A stretch of DNA of 64,000 nucleotides from Nitrobacter sp963807355 (GTDB taxonomy: Bacteria; Pseudomonadota; Alphaproteobacteria; Rhizobiales; Xanthobacteraceae): NCBI GenBank assembly GCA_963807355.1, contig CAWEBX010000024.1, positions 1-64,000 on the forward strand, read 5' to 3'. Of this stretch, positions 45,265 through 55,701 are shown piece by piece. Under the pieces are notes generated by a model. The model searched no databases. It was not told the DNA's origin and saw nothing but the letters and a program-made list of their open reading frames with translations. The translations under genes and the position numbers were made by a program. Positions within the stretch are counted from its first letter, which is position 1, and each line of letters opens with the position of its first letter.

Positions 45265-46755
45265 ATGATCCGAGCGATTCACGCGTTGAGCTTTCGCCGG
45301 CGTTCCCTGCTGATCGCGCTGTGCCTCAGCGCCGCTAGCGCCATGATATCCGAGCCGGCGCTGGCCCGCGGTCCCGATGGCATCGCCGACGTGGCGGAAA
45401 AGGTGATCGACGCGGTGGTCAACATCTCGACGACCCAAACCGTTGAAGCAAAGAGCGGCGAGAGCCGCCGTGCCATTCCACAACTTCCGCCGGGATCACC
45501 GTTCGAGGAGTTCTTCGACGACTTCTTCAAGAATCGCCGCGGCGGCAAGAATGGCGGTCTGCAAACGCACAAGACAAACTCGCTCGGATCCGGATTCATC
45601 GTCGATGCCGCCGGAATTGTGGTCACCAATAATCACGTCATCGCCGATTCCGACGAGATCAACGTCATTCTGAATGATGGCACCAAGGTCAAGGCTGAAA
45701 CCGTCGGGGTCGACAAGAAAACCGATCTTGCGGTGCTGAAGTTCAAGCCGCCGCATCCGCTGACCGCCGTCAGGTTTGGCGATTCCGACAAATTGCGACT
45801 CGGAGAATGGGTGATTGCCATCGGCAATCCGTTCAGTCTTGGCGGCTCCGTTACCGCCGGCATTGTTTCGGCGCGCAACCGCGACATCAACAACGGCCCC
45901 TATGACAGCTACATCCAGACCGATGCCTCCATTAACCGTGGCAACTCCGGCGGTCCACTGTTCAATCTCGAGGGCGAGGTCGTGGGAGTGAATACGCTGA
46001 TTATCTCGCCGTCGGGCGGTTCTATCGGGATCGGCTTTGCGGTGCCGTCTAAGACGGTAGCAGGCGTTGTCGATCAATTACGGCAGTTCGGTGAGTTGCG
46101 TCGAGGTTGGCTTGGTGTCCGCATCCAGCAGGTCACCGACGAAATCGCCGACAGCCTCAATATCAAACCGACCCGCGGGGCGCTCGTTGCCGGCGTGGAG
46201 GATAAAGGTCCAGCTAAACCTGCCGGCATCGAACCCGGCGATGTCATCATCGCTTTCGACGGAAAGGACATCAAGGAGCCGAAAGATTTATCTCGCCTTG
46301 TCGCCGACACGGCAGTTGGCAAGACAGTCAAGGTCACGATCATTCGCAAAGGCAAGGAAGAGACCAAGAAGGTAACGCTGGGACGCCTCGACGACAGCGA
46401 CAAGGCAACGCCCGTCTCGATCAAAACCAAGCCTGATGACGACGACAAGCCCGTAACGCAGAAGGCGCTCGGTCTCGATCTCGCCGCGCTTAGCAAGGAT
46501 CTGCGTGCGCGCTACAAGATTAAGGACAGTGTCAAGGGCGTCATCGTTACCGATGTGGATGCGGATTCCGACGCGGCCGAGAAGCGGCTCAGCGCGGGCG
46601 ACGTCATCGTAGAGGTGGCGCAGGAAGCCGTGAGTAGCGCTTCCGATATCCGCAAGCGCGTCGATCAATTGAAGAAGGACGGCAAAAAGGCGGTATTGCT
46701 GATGGTTTCGAACGGTGCCGGCGAACTGCGGTTTGTGGCGCTGAGCCTGAAGTAG
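45265..46755 (+). CDS. degP: Periplasmic serine protease/chaperone DegP (Do family)
   Basis: 496 residues from ATG 45265 (CCAGGAGAG upstream). Signal peptide about 35 residues, ending EPALA. The trypsin-like domain has His in VVTNNHVIAD (about 124), Asp in DKKTDLAVLKF (about 154) and Ser in NRGNSGGPLFN (about 229). Two PDZ domains follow, the first with RRGWLGVRIQQVT and GIEPGDVIIAFDG, the second with KGVIVTDVDADSDAAEKRLS. It degrades or refolds misfolded periplasmic proteins. Downstream of hflKC, it completes an envelope quality-control group. Confidence 0.95.
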   Translation: MIRAIHALSFRRRSLLIALCLSAASAMISEPALARGPDGIADVAEKVIDAVVNISTTQTVEAKSGESRRAIPQLPPGSPFEEFFDDFFKNRRGGKNGGLQTHKTNSLGSGFIVDAAGIVVTNNHVIADSDEINVILNDGTKVKAETVGVDKKTDLAVLKFKPPHPLTAVRFGDSDKLRLGEWVIAIGNPFSLGGSVTAGIVSARNRDINNGPYDSYIQTDASINRGNSGGPLFNLEGEVVGVNTLIISPSGGSIGIGFAVPSKTVAGVVDQLRQFGELRRGWLGVRIQQVTDEIADSLNIKPTRGALVAGVEDKGPAKPAGIEPGDVIIAFDGKDIKEPKDLSRLVADTAVGKTVKVTIIRKGKEETKKVTLGRLDDSDKATPVSIKTKPDDDDKPVTQKALGLDLAALSKDLRARYKIKDSVKGVIVTDVDADSDAAEKRLSAGDVIVEVAQEAVSSASDIRKRVDQLKKDGKKAVLLMVSNGAGELRFVALSLK

Positions 46756-46926
46756 GCACGACCGCATCGTTGTCCTGGTTGGGGCAATCGCCGTTCGATG
46801 GAGCGGCTTCCCTTCGTCGCCAGTTGGCTACCGCGATTTCCGTCTTTATCGTGCCATCGCGAAAGACGTGGATCACTGAACAATAGGCGGAGACGGCGGC
46901 TGGTTGCGTTTTAAGTCTGAATGGAC

Positions 46927-47820
46927 TCAAGCGTTCACAAACTCGTCGCGTCGGTATCCCTGCGCATAGAGCAGGGCGGTAAGGTCGCCATGATCGATTC
47001 GGGCGGCTGCCGCCGCGGCAACCGCGGGCTTGGCGTGATAGGCGACACCTAGACCAGCCTGCTGGATCATGCCGAGGTCGTTGGCGCCGTCGCCTACCGC
47101 CAGCGTATCAAGATTGTCGAGATCGGAGGCCTCGCGCAGTTCGATCAGAGTTGCAAGTTTCGCCTCGCGGCCGATGATCGGTTCGGCGGCCGCGCCCGAC
47201 AATTTTCCGTCTTCGACCAGTAGCGTATTGCCGCGATTTTCCTGAAAACCGATCATGGCGGCCACCGCTTTGGTGAACAAGGTGAAGCCGCCGGAGATCA
47301 GGCAGGTATAGGCTCCATTGGAGCGCATGGTCATGACCAATTCGCGCCCGCCCGGTGTCAGCGTGATGCGCTTTGCCAGCACCTCGTCTACGACTGATAC
47401 GGAAAGACCCTTCAGCAACGCCACGCGCTCGCGCAGCGCGGTTTCAAACTGCATTTCGCCGCGCATGGCACGCTCGGTGATCGCTGCTACATATGCCTTG
47501 AGACCGGCGAAATCGGCGAGTTCGTCGATGCACTCCTGGCCGATCATGGTGGAATCCATGTCGGCCAGAAACAGCTTCTTGCGCCGGCCGAGCTGCGGCT
47601 GGATCACCACGTCGATCGGCAGATCGCCGCGTGCCTCGCGCAGGCGCTGCGTAATGGCCGGAATGGGCTCGTCGCTTTCGAAGGGAATGTCGGCCGCGAC
47701 TTCGTCCCACAGCCAGCGCGCCGGGCCGGCATTGCTCAGAATTGCGCGCGCGCCGTCGAGCACCGTGCTATCGAGCGCGGGGTTAACCGGATTGCAGATC
47801 AGCGTGGCGACGAGTGACAT
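46927..47820 (-). CDS. serB: Phosphoserine phosphatase
   Basis: 297 residues from ATG 47820. The N-terminal ACT-like region (SLVATLICNPVNPALDSTVL) is followed by the HAD phosphatase: nucleophile Asp in KLFLADMDSTMIGQECIDEL (about residues 85-90), motif II Ser in YTCLISGGFTLFT, and motif IV in LAVGDGANDLGMIQQAGLG. It makes serine from phosphoserine in the cytoplasm. Its start codon overlaps that of the divergent miaA gene: the two ATGs share a CATG at 47818-47821, so one of the two starts may be mispredicted. Confidence 0.93.
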   Translation of the reverse strand: MSLVATLICNPVNPALDSTVLDGARAILSNAGPARWLWDEVAADIPFESDEPIPAITQRLREARGDLPIDVVIQPQLGRRKKLFLADMDSTMIGQECIDELADFAGLKAYVAAITERAMRGEMQFETALRERVALLKGLSVSVVDEVLAKRITLTPGGRELVMTMRSNGAYTCLISGGFTLFTKAVAAMIGFQENRGNTLLVEDGKLSGAAAEPIIGREAKLATLIELREASDLDNLDTLAVGDGANDLGMIQQAGLGVAYHAKPAVAAAAAARIDHGDLTALLYAQGYRRDEFVNA

Positions 47821-48766
47821 GGATGGGGAGAGCTCTGGCGAGGTAAATGGGCAGGCGACGGATGCCGTGCTTATCGCAGGGCCGACCGCGAGCGGCAAGT
47901 CTGCGTTGGCGCTATCGCTTGCCGAACGGACGGGCGGCGTCGTCATCAATACCGACTCCATGCAGGTCTATCGAGATTTCCGCATCTTGACCGCGCGGCC
48001 GACCCCTGATGAGGAGGCGCGAGCGCCGCACCGGCTCTACGGCCACGTCGATGCGAGCGTGAACTGCTCCGCCGGGATGTGGGTCGCCGATGCAGCGGTC
48101 GCTCTCGCCGAAGCTCGCGCGCAAAACCGGGTGCCGATCTTCGTCGGCGGCTCCGGCCTTTACTTCAAAGCGCTGACGCGCGGCCTGTCGGCGGTGCCGC
48201 CGATTCCGTCTCAGGTGCGCGATGACGTCCGAGCGCGCCTCGAACGTGACGGGGCCGAAGTGCTTCATGCTGTTCTCGCTCGGCGCGATCCGGCGACGGC
48301 GCAACGTCTGAAACCGCGCGACCGCGCCCGCATCGCCCGTGCCCTCGAAGTCGTCGAGGCGACCGGACGCTCGTTGACCGATTGGCATCTCGATGGCTTG
48401 CCGCCGTTGCTGCCGCCTGAGCGGGCGAGGGCGGTCTTCGTTGCTCCGGATCGTGAAACGCTCTACGCGCGGATCGACGCCCGTTTCGATGCGATGCTGG
48501 CGGCCGGGGCGCTGGAGGAAGTCGCAGCGCTGGCCGAACGGCGTCTCGACCCGCTCCTGCCGGCGATGAAGGCACATGGCGTGCCCGCGCTGGTCCGGCA
48601 TCTGCGCGGCGAGATTTCGCTGGCAGAGGCTGCCCAGATCGGGCGCGCCGACACGCGCCACTATGCCAAGCGGCAGTTCACCTGGTTTCGTCACCAGTTG
48701 ACAGAGTTCGCCTGGGTGCGGCCTGAGGAGGCCAGAAAGGCGCTGGACTTTGACGTTTCGCGCTGA
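47819..48766 (+). CDS. miaA: tRNA dimethylallyltransferase
   Basis: About 315 residues. The P-loop LIAGPTASGKSALALSLAE lies at about 20-38, followed by NTDSMQVYRDFRILTARPT and GGSGLYFKALTRGLS, then the tRNA-binding C-terminus with RDRARIARALEV and RHYAKRQFTWFRHQL. It adds dimethylallyl to A37 of tRNAs reading UNN codons. The ATG at 47819 overlaps the serB start on the other strand; no other in-frame start leaves a plausible N-terminus except a GTG beside the P-loop. No clear Shine-Dalgarno is seen. Confidence 0.92.
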   Translation: MDGESSGEVNGQATDAVLIAGPTASGKSALALSLAERTGGVVINTDSMQVYRDFRILTARPTPDEEARAPHRLYGHVDASVNCSAGMWVADAAVALAEARAQNRVPIFVGGSGLYFKALTRGLSAVPPIPSQVRDDVRARLERDGAEVLHAVLARRDPATAQRLKPRDRARIARALEVVEATGRSLTDWHLDGLPPLLPPERARAVFVAPDRETLYARIDARFDAMLAAGALEEVAALAERRLDPLLPAMKAHGVPALVRHLRGEISLAEAAQIGRADTRHYAKRQFTWFRHQLTEFAWVRPEEARKALDFDVSR

Positions 48767-48888
48767 GGCGACCGGCCCCTCGGCCCCCTTCCAAACCGCC
48801 GAAACCGGCTTATTGCATCGAAACACCGTTGACGGCCGCAAATCCGCCCCGTATAACCCGCGCAACCTTTGGGAACGTTAGCTGTAAA

Positions 48889-48960
48889 ATGCGCAACTTT
48901 GTTATCCGTCACCTCGTCCCCGTTATCATCGTATCCTGGAGCACCGCCCGGGACGGCTGA
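48889..48960 (+). CDS. ilv leader peptide (attenuator)
   Basis: A 23-codon frame, MRNFVIRHLVPVIIVSWST then ARDG and stop. Nine codons are Val, Ile or Leu, seven of them packed into VIRHLVPVIIV. It lies 100 bp upstream of ilvB and is followed by two stem-loops, one overlapping its stop codon and one a terminator. This is the classical arrangement for attenuation by charged branched-chain tRNAs: ribosome stalling at the Val/Ile/Leu codons would favour readthrough. Translation is inferred, not shown. Confidence 0.8.
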   Translation: MRNFVIRHLVPVIIVSWSTARDG

Positions 48961-49009
48961 GCCGTCCGAATGGAAGGCGGTGTGCCGGGGGCCTTCAAGG
49001 CCCTTTTTT
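48951..49009 (+). promoter_or_regulatory. ilvBH transcription attenuator
   Basis: A first hairpin GGACGGC-TGA-GCCGTCC (48951-48967) covers the leader stop codon. A second, GGGCC-TTCAA-GGCCC (about 48989-49003), is followed by TTTTTT and is a standard terminator. The GGAAGGCGG segment between them could offer alternative pairing. Together with the leader peptide this should tie ilvB transcription to branched-chain amino acid supply. Confidence 0.8.
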
Positions 49010-49060
49010 ATTGTTTGCGACGCTGGCGGACACGAAGCCTGCGCGAATCCGGAGCCGACC

Positions 49061-50839
<1,779 letters not shown>

Positions 50840-50999
50840 AAATGTCTCGAAGTGTCGCCACGCACAGATCGGCATGCGCGGTCCGCGCATCCATCGTGAA
50901 GACGGCTTGCCGGGGCACAGGCGAACGAAGCGACGCCGTTTTACGAACGGCTACGCTCGGCAATGACGGCAATCACGATATCGATTTGAGAACATATCC

Positions 51000-51542
51000 A
51001 TGAACCAGCCCGCTTCCGCCTACTTTCTCGAAGAGCGCCGCGATCCGAACGAGACGCACACGCTGTCGGTGCTGGTCGCCAACGAACCGGGCGTGTTGGC
51101 GCGGGTGATCGGACTGTTCTCAGGTCGTGGTTACAACATCGAAAGCTTGACGGTGTCCGAGACCGAAAATCAGAAGCACGTCTCGCGAATTACCATCGTC
51201 ACCACCGGCACCCCGATGGTGATCCAGCAGATCAAGCATCAGCTCGACCGCATGATCCCGGTTTATCAGGTCGTTGATATGACACTGACCGGGCGCTCCA
51301 TCGAGCGCGAGCTAGCCATGGTCAAGGTGAAGGGTTCGGGGGACCAGCGTATCGAGGCAATGCGGCTCGCAGAGGTGTTTCGTGCTCGTGTGGTGGATGC
51401 CACCAATGAGAGCTTTGTGTTCGAGATTACGGGCGGCACCTCGAAGATCAATCAGTTTGTCGACCTGATGCGGCCGATCGGTCTGGTCGAAGTGTCGCGA
51501 ACCGGTGTCGCTGCGATCGGGCGCGGACCGGAAGGGATGTAA
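51000..51542 (+). CDS. ilvH: Acetolactate synthase small (regulatory) subunit
   Basis: 180 residues. The N-terminal ACT domain runs from about 20 to 95 (HTLSVLVANEPGVLARVIGL, FSGRGYNIESLTVSETENQ), followed by the C-terminal domain (ALTGRSIERELAMVKVKG-like start, FVFEITGGTSKINQFVDLMR). It binds valine and activates and inhibits the IlvB catalytic subunit. The 160-bp gap after ilvB contains no terminator that I can see, so co-transcription is likely. A methyltransferase gene starts 4 bp after its stop. Confidence 0.95.
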   Translation: MNQPASAYFLEERRDPNETHTLSVLVANEPGVLARVIGLFSGRGYNIESLTVSETENQKHVSRITIVTTGTPMVIQQIKHQLDRMIPVYQVVDMTLTGRSIERELAMVKVKGSGDQRIEAMRLAEVFRARVVDATNESFVFEITGGTSKINQFVDLMRPIGLVEVSRTGVAAIGRGPEGM

Positions 51543-51546
51543 GGTC

Positions 51547-52248
51547 ATGCTGGCGCGCGACTGGTTTTACAGTGAACGTGGGCGGATCGGATTGGATTCG
51601 CTCATTGCTGCGCGCTCCGCGATCTATGATCACGATGATAGCGGCAGCCGGGCTCGCGCAACCCTCGCCAAGCTAGGCGTGCGGCCCGGCTGGCGGATCG
51701 CAGATATCGGTTGCGGCACGGGCACGCTTGCTTGTGAAGCCGCTAGGATGGGTGCGGAAGTCTATGCGGTCGATATTGCGCCGGCAGCGCTCGCTCTGGC
51801 CGAGGCCCAGGCGCGTGACGGCAACGTCGCGATCCGGACTCAGGCGGCCGGTCTGCTCAGTTTTGCTCTCGCATCGGATTCCCTGGATCTGGTCGTGAGC
51901 GAGTTCACGCTGCATCATCTGCCGGATTTCTGGAAGGCAGTCGCGCTGTCACGCATGTTCCGCGTCGTCAAGCCCGGCGGACAGCTGTTTCTGCGCGACA
52001 TCGTGTTCGTGCGCGAACCGGATGGCTCCGACCGAACGGTCGAGCAATGGGCGGAATTCAACATCAACAACCACGACTTCCCGTGCGGCGAGGTCGCCAG
52101 CCACATGCGCGATGAACATTCGACCTTCGGCTGGGTGATTGAGCGGATGCTGAAGGATGTCGGCTTTACGCTGGTATCTGCGGACTATCACGCGCCGCTT
52201 CATGGCACTTATCTCTGCCGCAAGCCAGGCGACGAGCCTCCGGCATAG
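51547..52248 (+). CDS. Class I SAM-dependent methyltransferase
   Basis: 233 residues from ATG 51547, 4 bp after the ilvH stop, with AAGG just upstream. SAM-binding motifs: motif I RIADIGCGTGTLACEAARMG, motif II AEVYAVDIAPAALALAEAQ, motif post-I/IV LDLVVSEFTLHHLPDFWKAV and LRDIVFVREPDG. It looks like a Methyltransf_11/25 small-molecule methyltransferase. The substrate is not evident, and the link to branched-chain amino acids is positional only. Confidence 0.88.
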   Translation: MLARDWFYSERGRIGLDSLIAARSAIYDHDDSGSRARATLAKLGVRPGWRIADIGCGTGTLACEAARMGAEVYAVDIAPAALALAEAQARDGNVAIRTQAAGLLSFALASDSLDLVVSEFTLHHLPDFWKAVALSRMFRVVKPGGQLFLRDIVFVREPDGSDRTVEQWAEFNINNHDFPCGEVASHMRDEHSTFGWVIERMLKDVGFTLVSADYHAPLHGTYLCRKPGDEPPA

Positions 52249-52398
52249 TCTTGTGCTTGTCGCGCGGCGCTATTCACCTTTTCCTACTGGACGACCTTTG
52301 AAGTTTTTCCATCATCCAAGGCATTGCAGCGGACTTGTTTCCCGGCATCCGTAGCCCTAAAACCGGGCGCAACTTGTGGCCGCAAAAGAGGACCAACC

Positions 52399-53418
52399 AT
52401 GCGTGTTTATTACGATCGCGACGCCGACCTGAACCTGATCAAGGGAAAGAAGGTGGTCATCGTCGGCTATGGTAGCCAGGGCCACGCCCATGCGCTGAAC
52501 CTGAAGGACTCCGGCGTCAAGGACGTCGCGATCGCGCTGCGCAAGGGCTCCGCTTCCGCCAAGAAAGCTGAGGCTGCTGGTTTCAAGGTGATGGAAGTCG
52601 CCGATGCCGCGAAGTGGGGCGATCTCGTGATGATGCTGACGCCTGATGAACTGCAGGGCGACATCTATCGCGAGCAGCTGCACGACAACATGAAGAAGGG
52701 TGCGGCGCTCATCTTCGCGCACGGACTCAACGTGCATTTCAATCTGCTGGACCCGCGCGCCGATCTCGACGTCCTGATGATCGCTCCGAAAGGCCCTGGC
52801 CACACTGTGCGGGCGGAGTATCAACGCGGCGGCGGTGTCCCTTGCCTGATTGCGGTCGCCAAGGATTCCTCGGGTAACGCGCATGATCTTGGTCTTAGCT
52901 ACGCCTCGGCGATCGGCGGCGGCCGCGCGGGGATTATCGAGACCACGTTCAGGGAAGAGTGCGAGACCGACTTGTTCGGCGAACAGGCTGTGCTCTGCGG
53001 TGGTCTGGTCGAGTTAATCAAGAACGGCTTCGAGACCTTGGTGGAAGCCGGTTATGCACCAGAGATGGCCTACTTCGAGTGTTTGCACGAGGTGAAGCTG
53101 ATTGTGGATCTCATCTACGAGGGTGGTATCGCCAATATGAACTACTCGATCTCCAATACCGCTGAATACGGCGAATACGTTACGGGTCCGCGCATCGTGA
53201 CTGCGGAGACGAAGAAGGAGATGAAGCGCGTGCTCGACGATATTCAGTCCGGCAAATTCGCTCGCGACTGGATGCTGGAAAACAAGGTGAATCAGACTTC
53301 CTTCAAGGCGACCCGCGCAAGGCTCGCCGCCCATCCGATCGAGGAGGTCGGTGCAAAACTCCGCGACATGATGCCGTGGATCAAGAAGGCCGCGCTGGTC
53401 GACAAAGCGAAGAACTGA
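52399..53418 (+). CDS. ilvC: Ketol-acid reductoisomerase
   Basis: 339 residues (class I) from ATG 52399. The NADPH-binding fold begins KKVVIVGYGSQGHAHALNLK, with a Ser-rich RKGSASAKKAEAAG loop specific for NADP. The catalytic domain contains KGPGHTVRAEYQRGGGVPCL, TTFREECETDLFGEQAVLCGG and EMAYFECLHEVKLIVDLIYE, with the Mg-binding Asp and Glu. It converts acetolactate to dihydroxyisovalerate, the step after IlvBH. It is separated from the methyltransferase by 150 bp, so it probably has its own promoter. An integrase-bearing island starts about 250 bp downstream. Confidence 0.96.
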   Translation: MRVYYDRDADLNLIKGKKVVIVGYGSQGHAHALNLKDSGVKDVAIALRKGSASAKKAEAAGFKVMEVADAAKWGDLVMMLTPDELQGDIYREQLHDNMKKGAALIFAHGLNVHFNLLDPRADLDVLMIAPKGPGHTVRAEYQRGGGVPCLIAVAKDSSGNAHDLGLSYASAIGGGRAGIIETTFREECETDLFGEQAVLCGGLVELIKNGFETLVEAGYAPEMAYFECLHEVKLIVDLIYEGGIANMNYSISNTAEYGEYVTGPRIVTAETKKEMKRVLDDIQSGKFARDWMLENKVNQTSFKATRARLAAHPIEEVGAKLRDMMPWIKKAALVDKAKN

Positions 53419-53669
53419 AGTTCTTCATCCTGCCTATGATTGATCGCGCGGTGCGATCTTAATGATCAGGAGTGTGGTGCGCGGGTCGACTAACAGTGAG
53501 TTGAGGCTCCCTCTCCTGCAAGGGACAACGTCGGCGCGGAAAAACATCAATAAAAACAACGAAATTTAGCCTTTTCAAGAGCTTAGTTTGCCATTTCGGC
53601 GGGAAACAAGTACACAAATAGGGGCACAAACCCCGTTGTGGACCACCCCGGACCGGAGGCCAACAACCC

Positions 53670-55007
53670 GTGGCATCTAAGCAGCATCACCTGCAACGCA
53701 TCAATGGCTTTTGGTATTATCGCCGTCGCATCCCCAACGCCGTGCTCAGGCTGCTCGCCCCCGGCACCAACCCCATTGTCAAACTCTCAACCGGCATTCA
53801 CGTCATCGATGATCCCGATGCCGTTCGAGCGACCAAGACCGCCGTCAAGTTTGACGAGGCACAGGAGCGCGACTGGGCGCTACGCGTCGAGGGCCACGCG
53901 GACGCGGCCATTAATCTGACGGTCGCTGCCATCGCCCGCGCCAAGGTTCACGGCTATCGCTATGCGCCCATCGAGGACGTAGCCAAAAGCGACATCGGCC
54001 ATCTGCTCAACCGCATCGAGACCATGATGCGCGAGGGCTATGGCGAGAAGGTCAATCGTGTCGCGTTCATGGGTGGTGTGTCCAAGGCGTCCATCATGCT
54101 GTCGAAAATGGCGGAGGACTACAATGCCCACCACCGCGCGGACCACAAGAACGGGTCTAACGGGCAACGCACAAAGGGCGAGAAGAAGATCGAGGCCGCG
54201 ATGCGCCGCTTCGTCTCCGTGGTCGGCGACAAGGACATGCTCGCGGTCACCCACGAAGACGCGGAAGCTTTTCGCGAGTGGTGGAACCAGCGCATGATGA
54301 ACGAGGACATCGGCCCCGAACTGGCGATCAAAGATATGCAGGACATCAGCAGGATGATCCGCGAGAAGATCGGGCGAATGCACCTGCGGGACTATGATCG
54401 AAAGCCGTTCGATGGCGTCGTCAAGTTCAAGCGCGAAAGCAACCAGCGCAAGGCGTGGGAGCTGGCGGTGGTGCGAGACGTGATCCTCAAGGCCGACCAC
54501 ACCAGCCTTGACGCAGTCTGCTACGACATCATGCTGGTCGCGATTGGCACCGGAGCGCGCCCGTCCGAAATCGTGGCCTTGCAGCCGAGCCGCATCAAGC
54601 TGGAGCCCGATCAGCGCGGCTCAAACTCCTTTATCCCCCACATTCAGGTCCGGGCCGACGGTCGCAAGCTGAAAACGAAAAACGCCCTGCGCGACATCCC
54701 CTTGGTCGGTGTGGCGCTGGCCGCGATGCAGCGCAACCCGCAGGGCTTCCCGCAGTACAATGATCGGGCAGCGGACGCCTGCGCCAAGATCAATGCATGG
54801 CTACGGCAATTCCAGCCTGAGCCCGAACAGGGTGACGTTTACAAAACGGTCTACTGCCTGCGCCACACTTTCGCGAACCGGCTACATGCGCTCCGCGTCA
54901 ACGATGCCGAATACGTGTCGCTGATGGGCCATCAGGCCAAGGGAGCGAAATACGGTGCGGTCTCGCTGGAGACAAAGGCCGCGATCATGAACCAGATCGC
55001 CTACTGA
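53670..55007 (+). CDS. Tyrosine recombinase/integrase of a genomic island
   Basis: 445 residues from GTG 53670 (CGGAGG at 53653-53658). The N-terminus (HHLQRINGFWYYRRRIPNAV) is the DUF6538-like arm-binding region; a core-binding domain and the catalytic domain follow. Catalytic residues visible are Arg in GTGARPSEIVAL (about 297), Lys in KLKTKNALRDIPLV, Arg-His in VYCLRHTFANRL (about 398) and Tyr in KGAKYGAVSLE (about 428). It would insert or excise the element at a short att site, not identified here. Read-through is limited by a dyad at 55042-55077. Confidence 0.93.
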   Translation: MASKQHHLQRINGFWYYRRRIPNAVLRLLAPGTNPIVKLSTGIHVIDDPDAVRATKTAVKFDEAQERDWALRVEGHADAAINLTVAAIARAKVHGYRYAPIEDVAKSDIGHLLNRIETMMREGYGEKVNRVAFMGGVSKASIMLSKMAEDYNAHHRADHKNGSNGQRTKGEKKIEAAMRRFVSVVGDKDMLAVTHEDAEAFREWWNQRMMNEDIGPELAIKDMQDISRMIREKIGRMHLRDYDRKPFDGVVKFKRESNQRKAWELAVVRDVILKADHTSLDAVCYDIMLVAIGTGARPSEIVALQPSRIKLEPDQRGSNSFIPHIQVRADGRKLKTKNALRDIPLVGVALAAMQRNPQGFPQYNDRAADACAKINAWLRQFQPEPEQGDVYKTVYCLRHTFANRLHALRVNDAEYVSLMGHQAKGAKYGAVSLETKAAIMNQIAY

Positions 55008-55041
55008 CATCGCCCCAAACAGCGCAGTTTGATTTCATCCT

Positions 55042-55079
55042 TGCGATTTTGAGCGAGTTCGTACAAACTCAAAATCGCT
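55042..55079 (+). terminator. Inverted repeat after the integrase
   Basis: GCGATTTTGAG (55042-55052) pairs perfectly with CTCAAAATCGC around a 14-base centre, and TTT follows. It starts 35 bp after the integrase stop, so it is probably a terminator. Confidence 0.6.
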
Positions 55080-55199
55080 TTGGGTGCCGACCCAATAATA
55101 AAAATAATCAAACAAATCCCAAGTCAGTGACCCGCGAGAATAGCGAACGGGCTGGCCACGGCGAAGAGCAAACCCTTCATCGGAAGTGGAGTGCACCCC

Positions 55200-55388
55200 G
55201 TGAGCAGCCGCAACTGGCTTTTCAAGCCCGCTGAAATCCGTCGCGCGATCAAATCCATCCAATCGACAGGCTTACAAGTCGCGCAGGTCGAGGTCGGTCG
55301 TCAGGGCCAGATCGTGATCAATGTCGTCCAGCAGCCAGCGCCCAAGGTGCGGCAGGTCGATGTCGATGCCGACGCTCATCCGCACTGA
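55200..55388 (+). CDS. Small island-encoded protein
   Basis: 62 residues from GTG 55200 with GGAG about 10 bases upstream. NWLFKPAEIRRAIKSIQSTG is followed by VAQVEVGRQGQIVINVV, resembling small hypothetical proteins carried by integrated elements in Bradyrhizobiaceae. It overlaps the next gene. Function unknown. Confidence 0.6.
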   Translation: MSSRNWLFKPAEIRRAIKSIQSTGLQVAQVEVGRQGQIVINVVQQPAPKVRQVDVDADAHPH

Positions 55389-55629
55389 CGGCTCTGGCAC
55401 AGCCCTTCCGAGTGAGGATGCGCTGATTACGGAAGCGCGTAGTCGGCAGGCGTTGGTGACCGTTGCCCACATCATCGCGGTCTATGGGGAGGTCGAATAC
55501 TTGCCCCTCATGGAGCGCCTTGAAGCGGAGCTTGCCCGCTACCGCGATGGGCGAGACCCGCGCTCGCGCGCGCTCGCGATCCTCAAAGCCTACGAAGCCA
55601 CCGAAAACGACAACGCCGCTGCCCGGTGA
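55360..55629 (+). CDS. Small hypothetical protein of the island
   Basis: About 89 residues from ATG 55360, overlapping the previous gene by 29 bp (ATG 55366 is an alternative). The body is helical: ALITEARSRQALVTVAHIIA, EYLPLMERLEAELARYRDG and ALAILKAYEATE. No domain is recognised. The end of the gene lies inside a terminator hairpin. Confidence 0.6.
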   Translation: MSMPTLIRTDGSGTALPSEDALITEARSRQALVTVAHIIAVYGEVEYLPLMERLEAELARYRDGRDPRSRALAILKAYEATENDNAAAR

Positions 55630-55651
55630 GAGCAGCGGCGTTGCATTTTAC
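55611..55651 (+). terminator. Terminator overlapping the end of the preceding gene
   Basis: A perfect 12-bp stem CAACGCCGCTGC (55611-55622) and GCAGCGGCGTTG (55632-55643) with a 9-base loop, followed by CATTTTAC. The stop codon at 55627-55629 lies in the loop. Confidence 0.75.
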
Positions 55652-55701
55652 AAAACTCTTGGAACCACCCTTGAAGTCGCCAAACCCAACAGGAGGCCGT
55701 C

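Noticed and set aside
53419..53669. tRNA gene serving as the integration site
   Set aside because: No cloverleaf or CCA-preceding T-arm was found between ilvC and the integrase.
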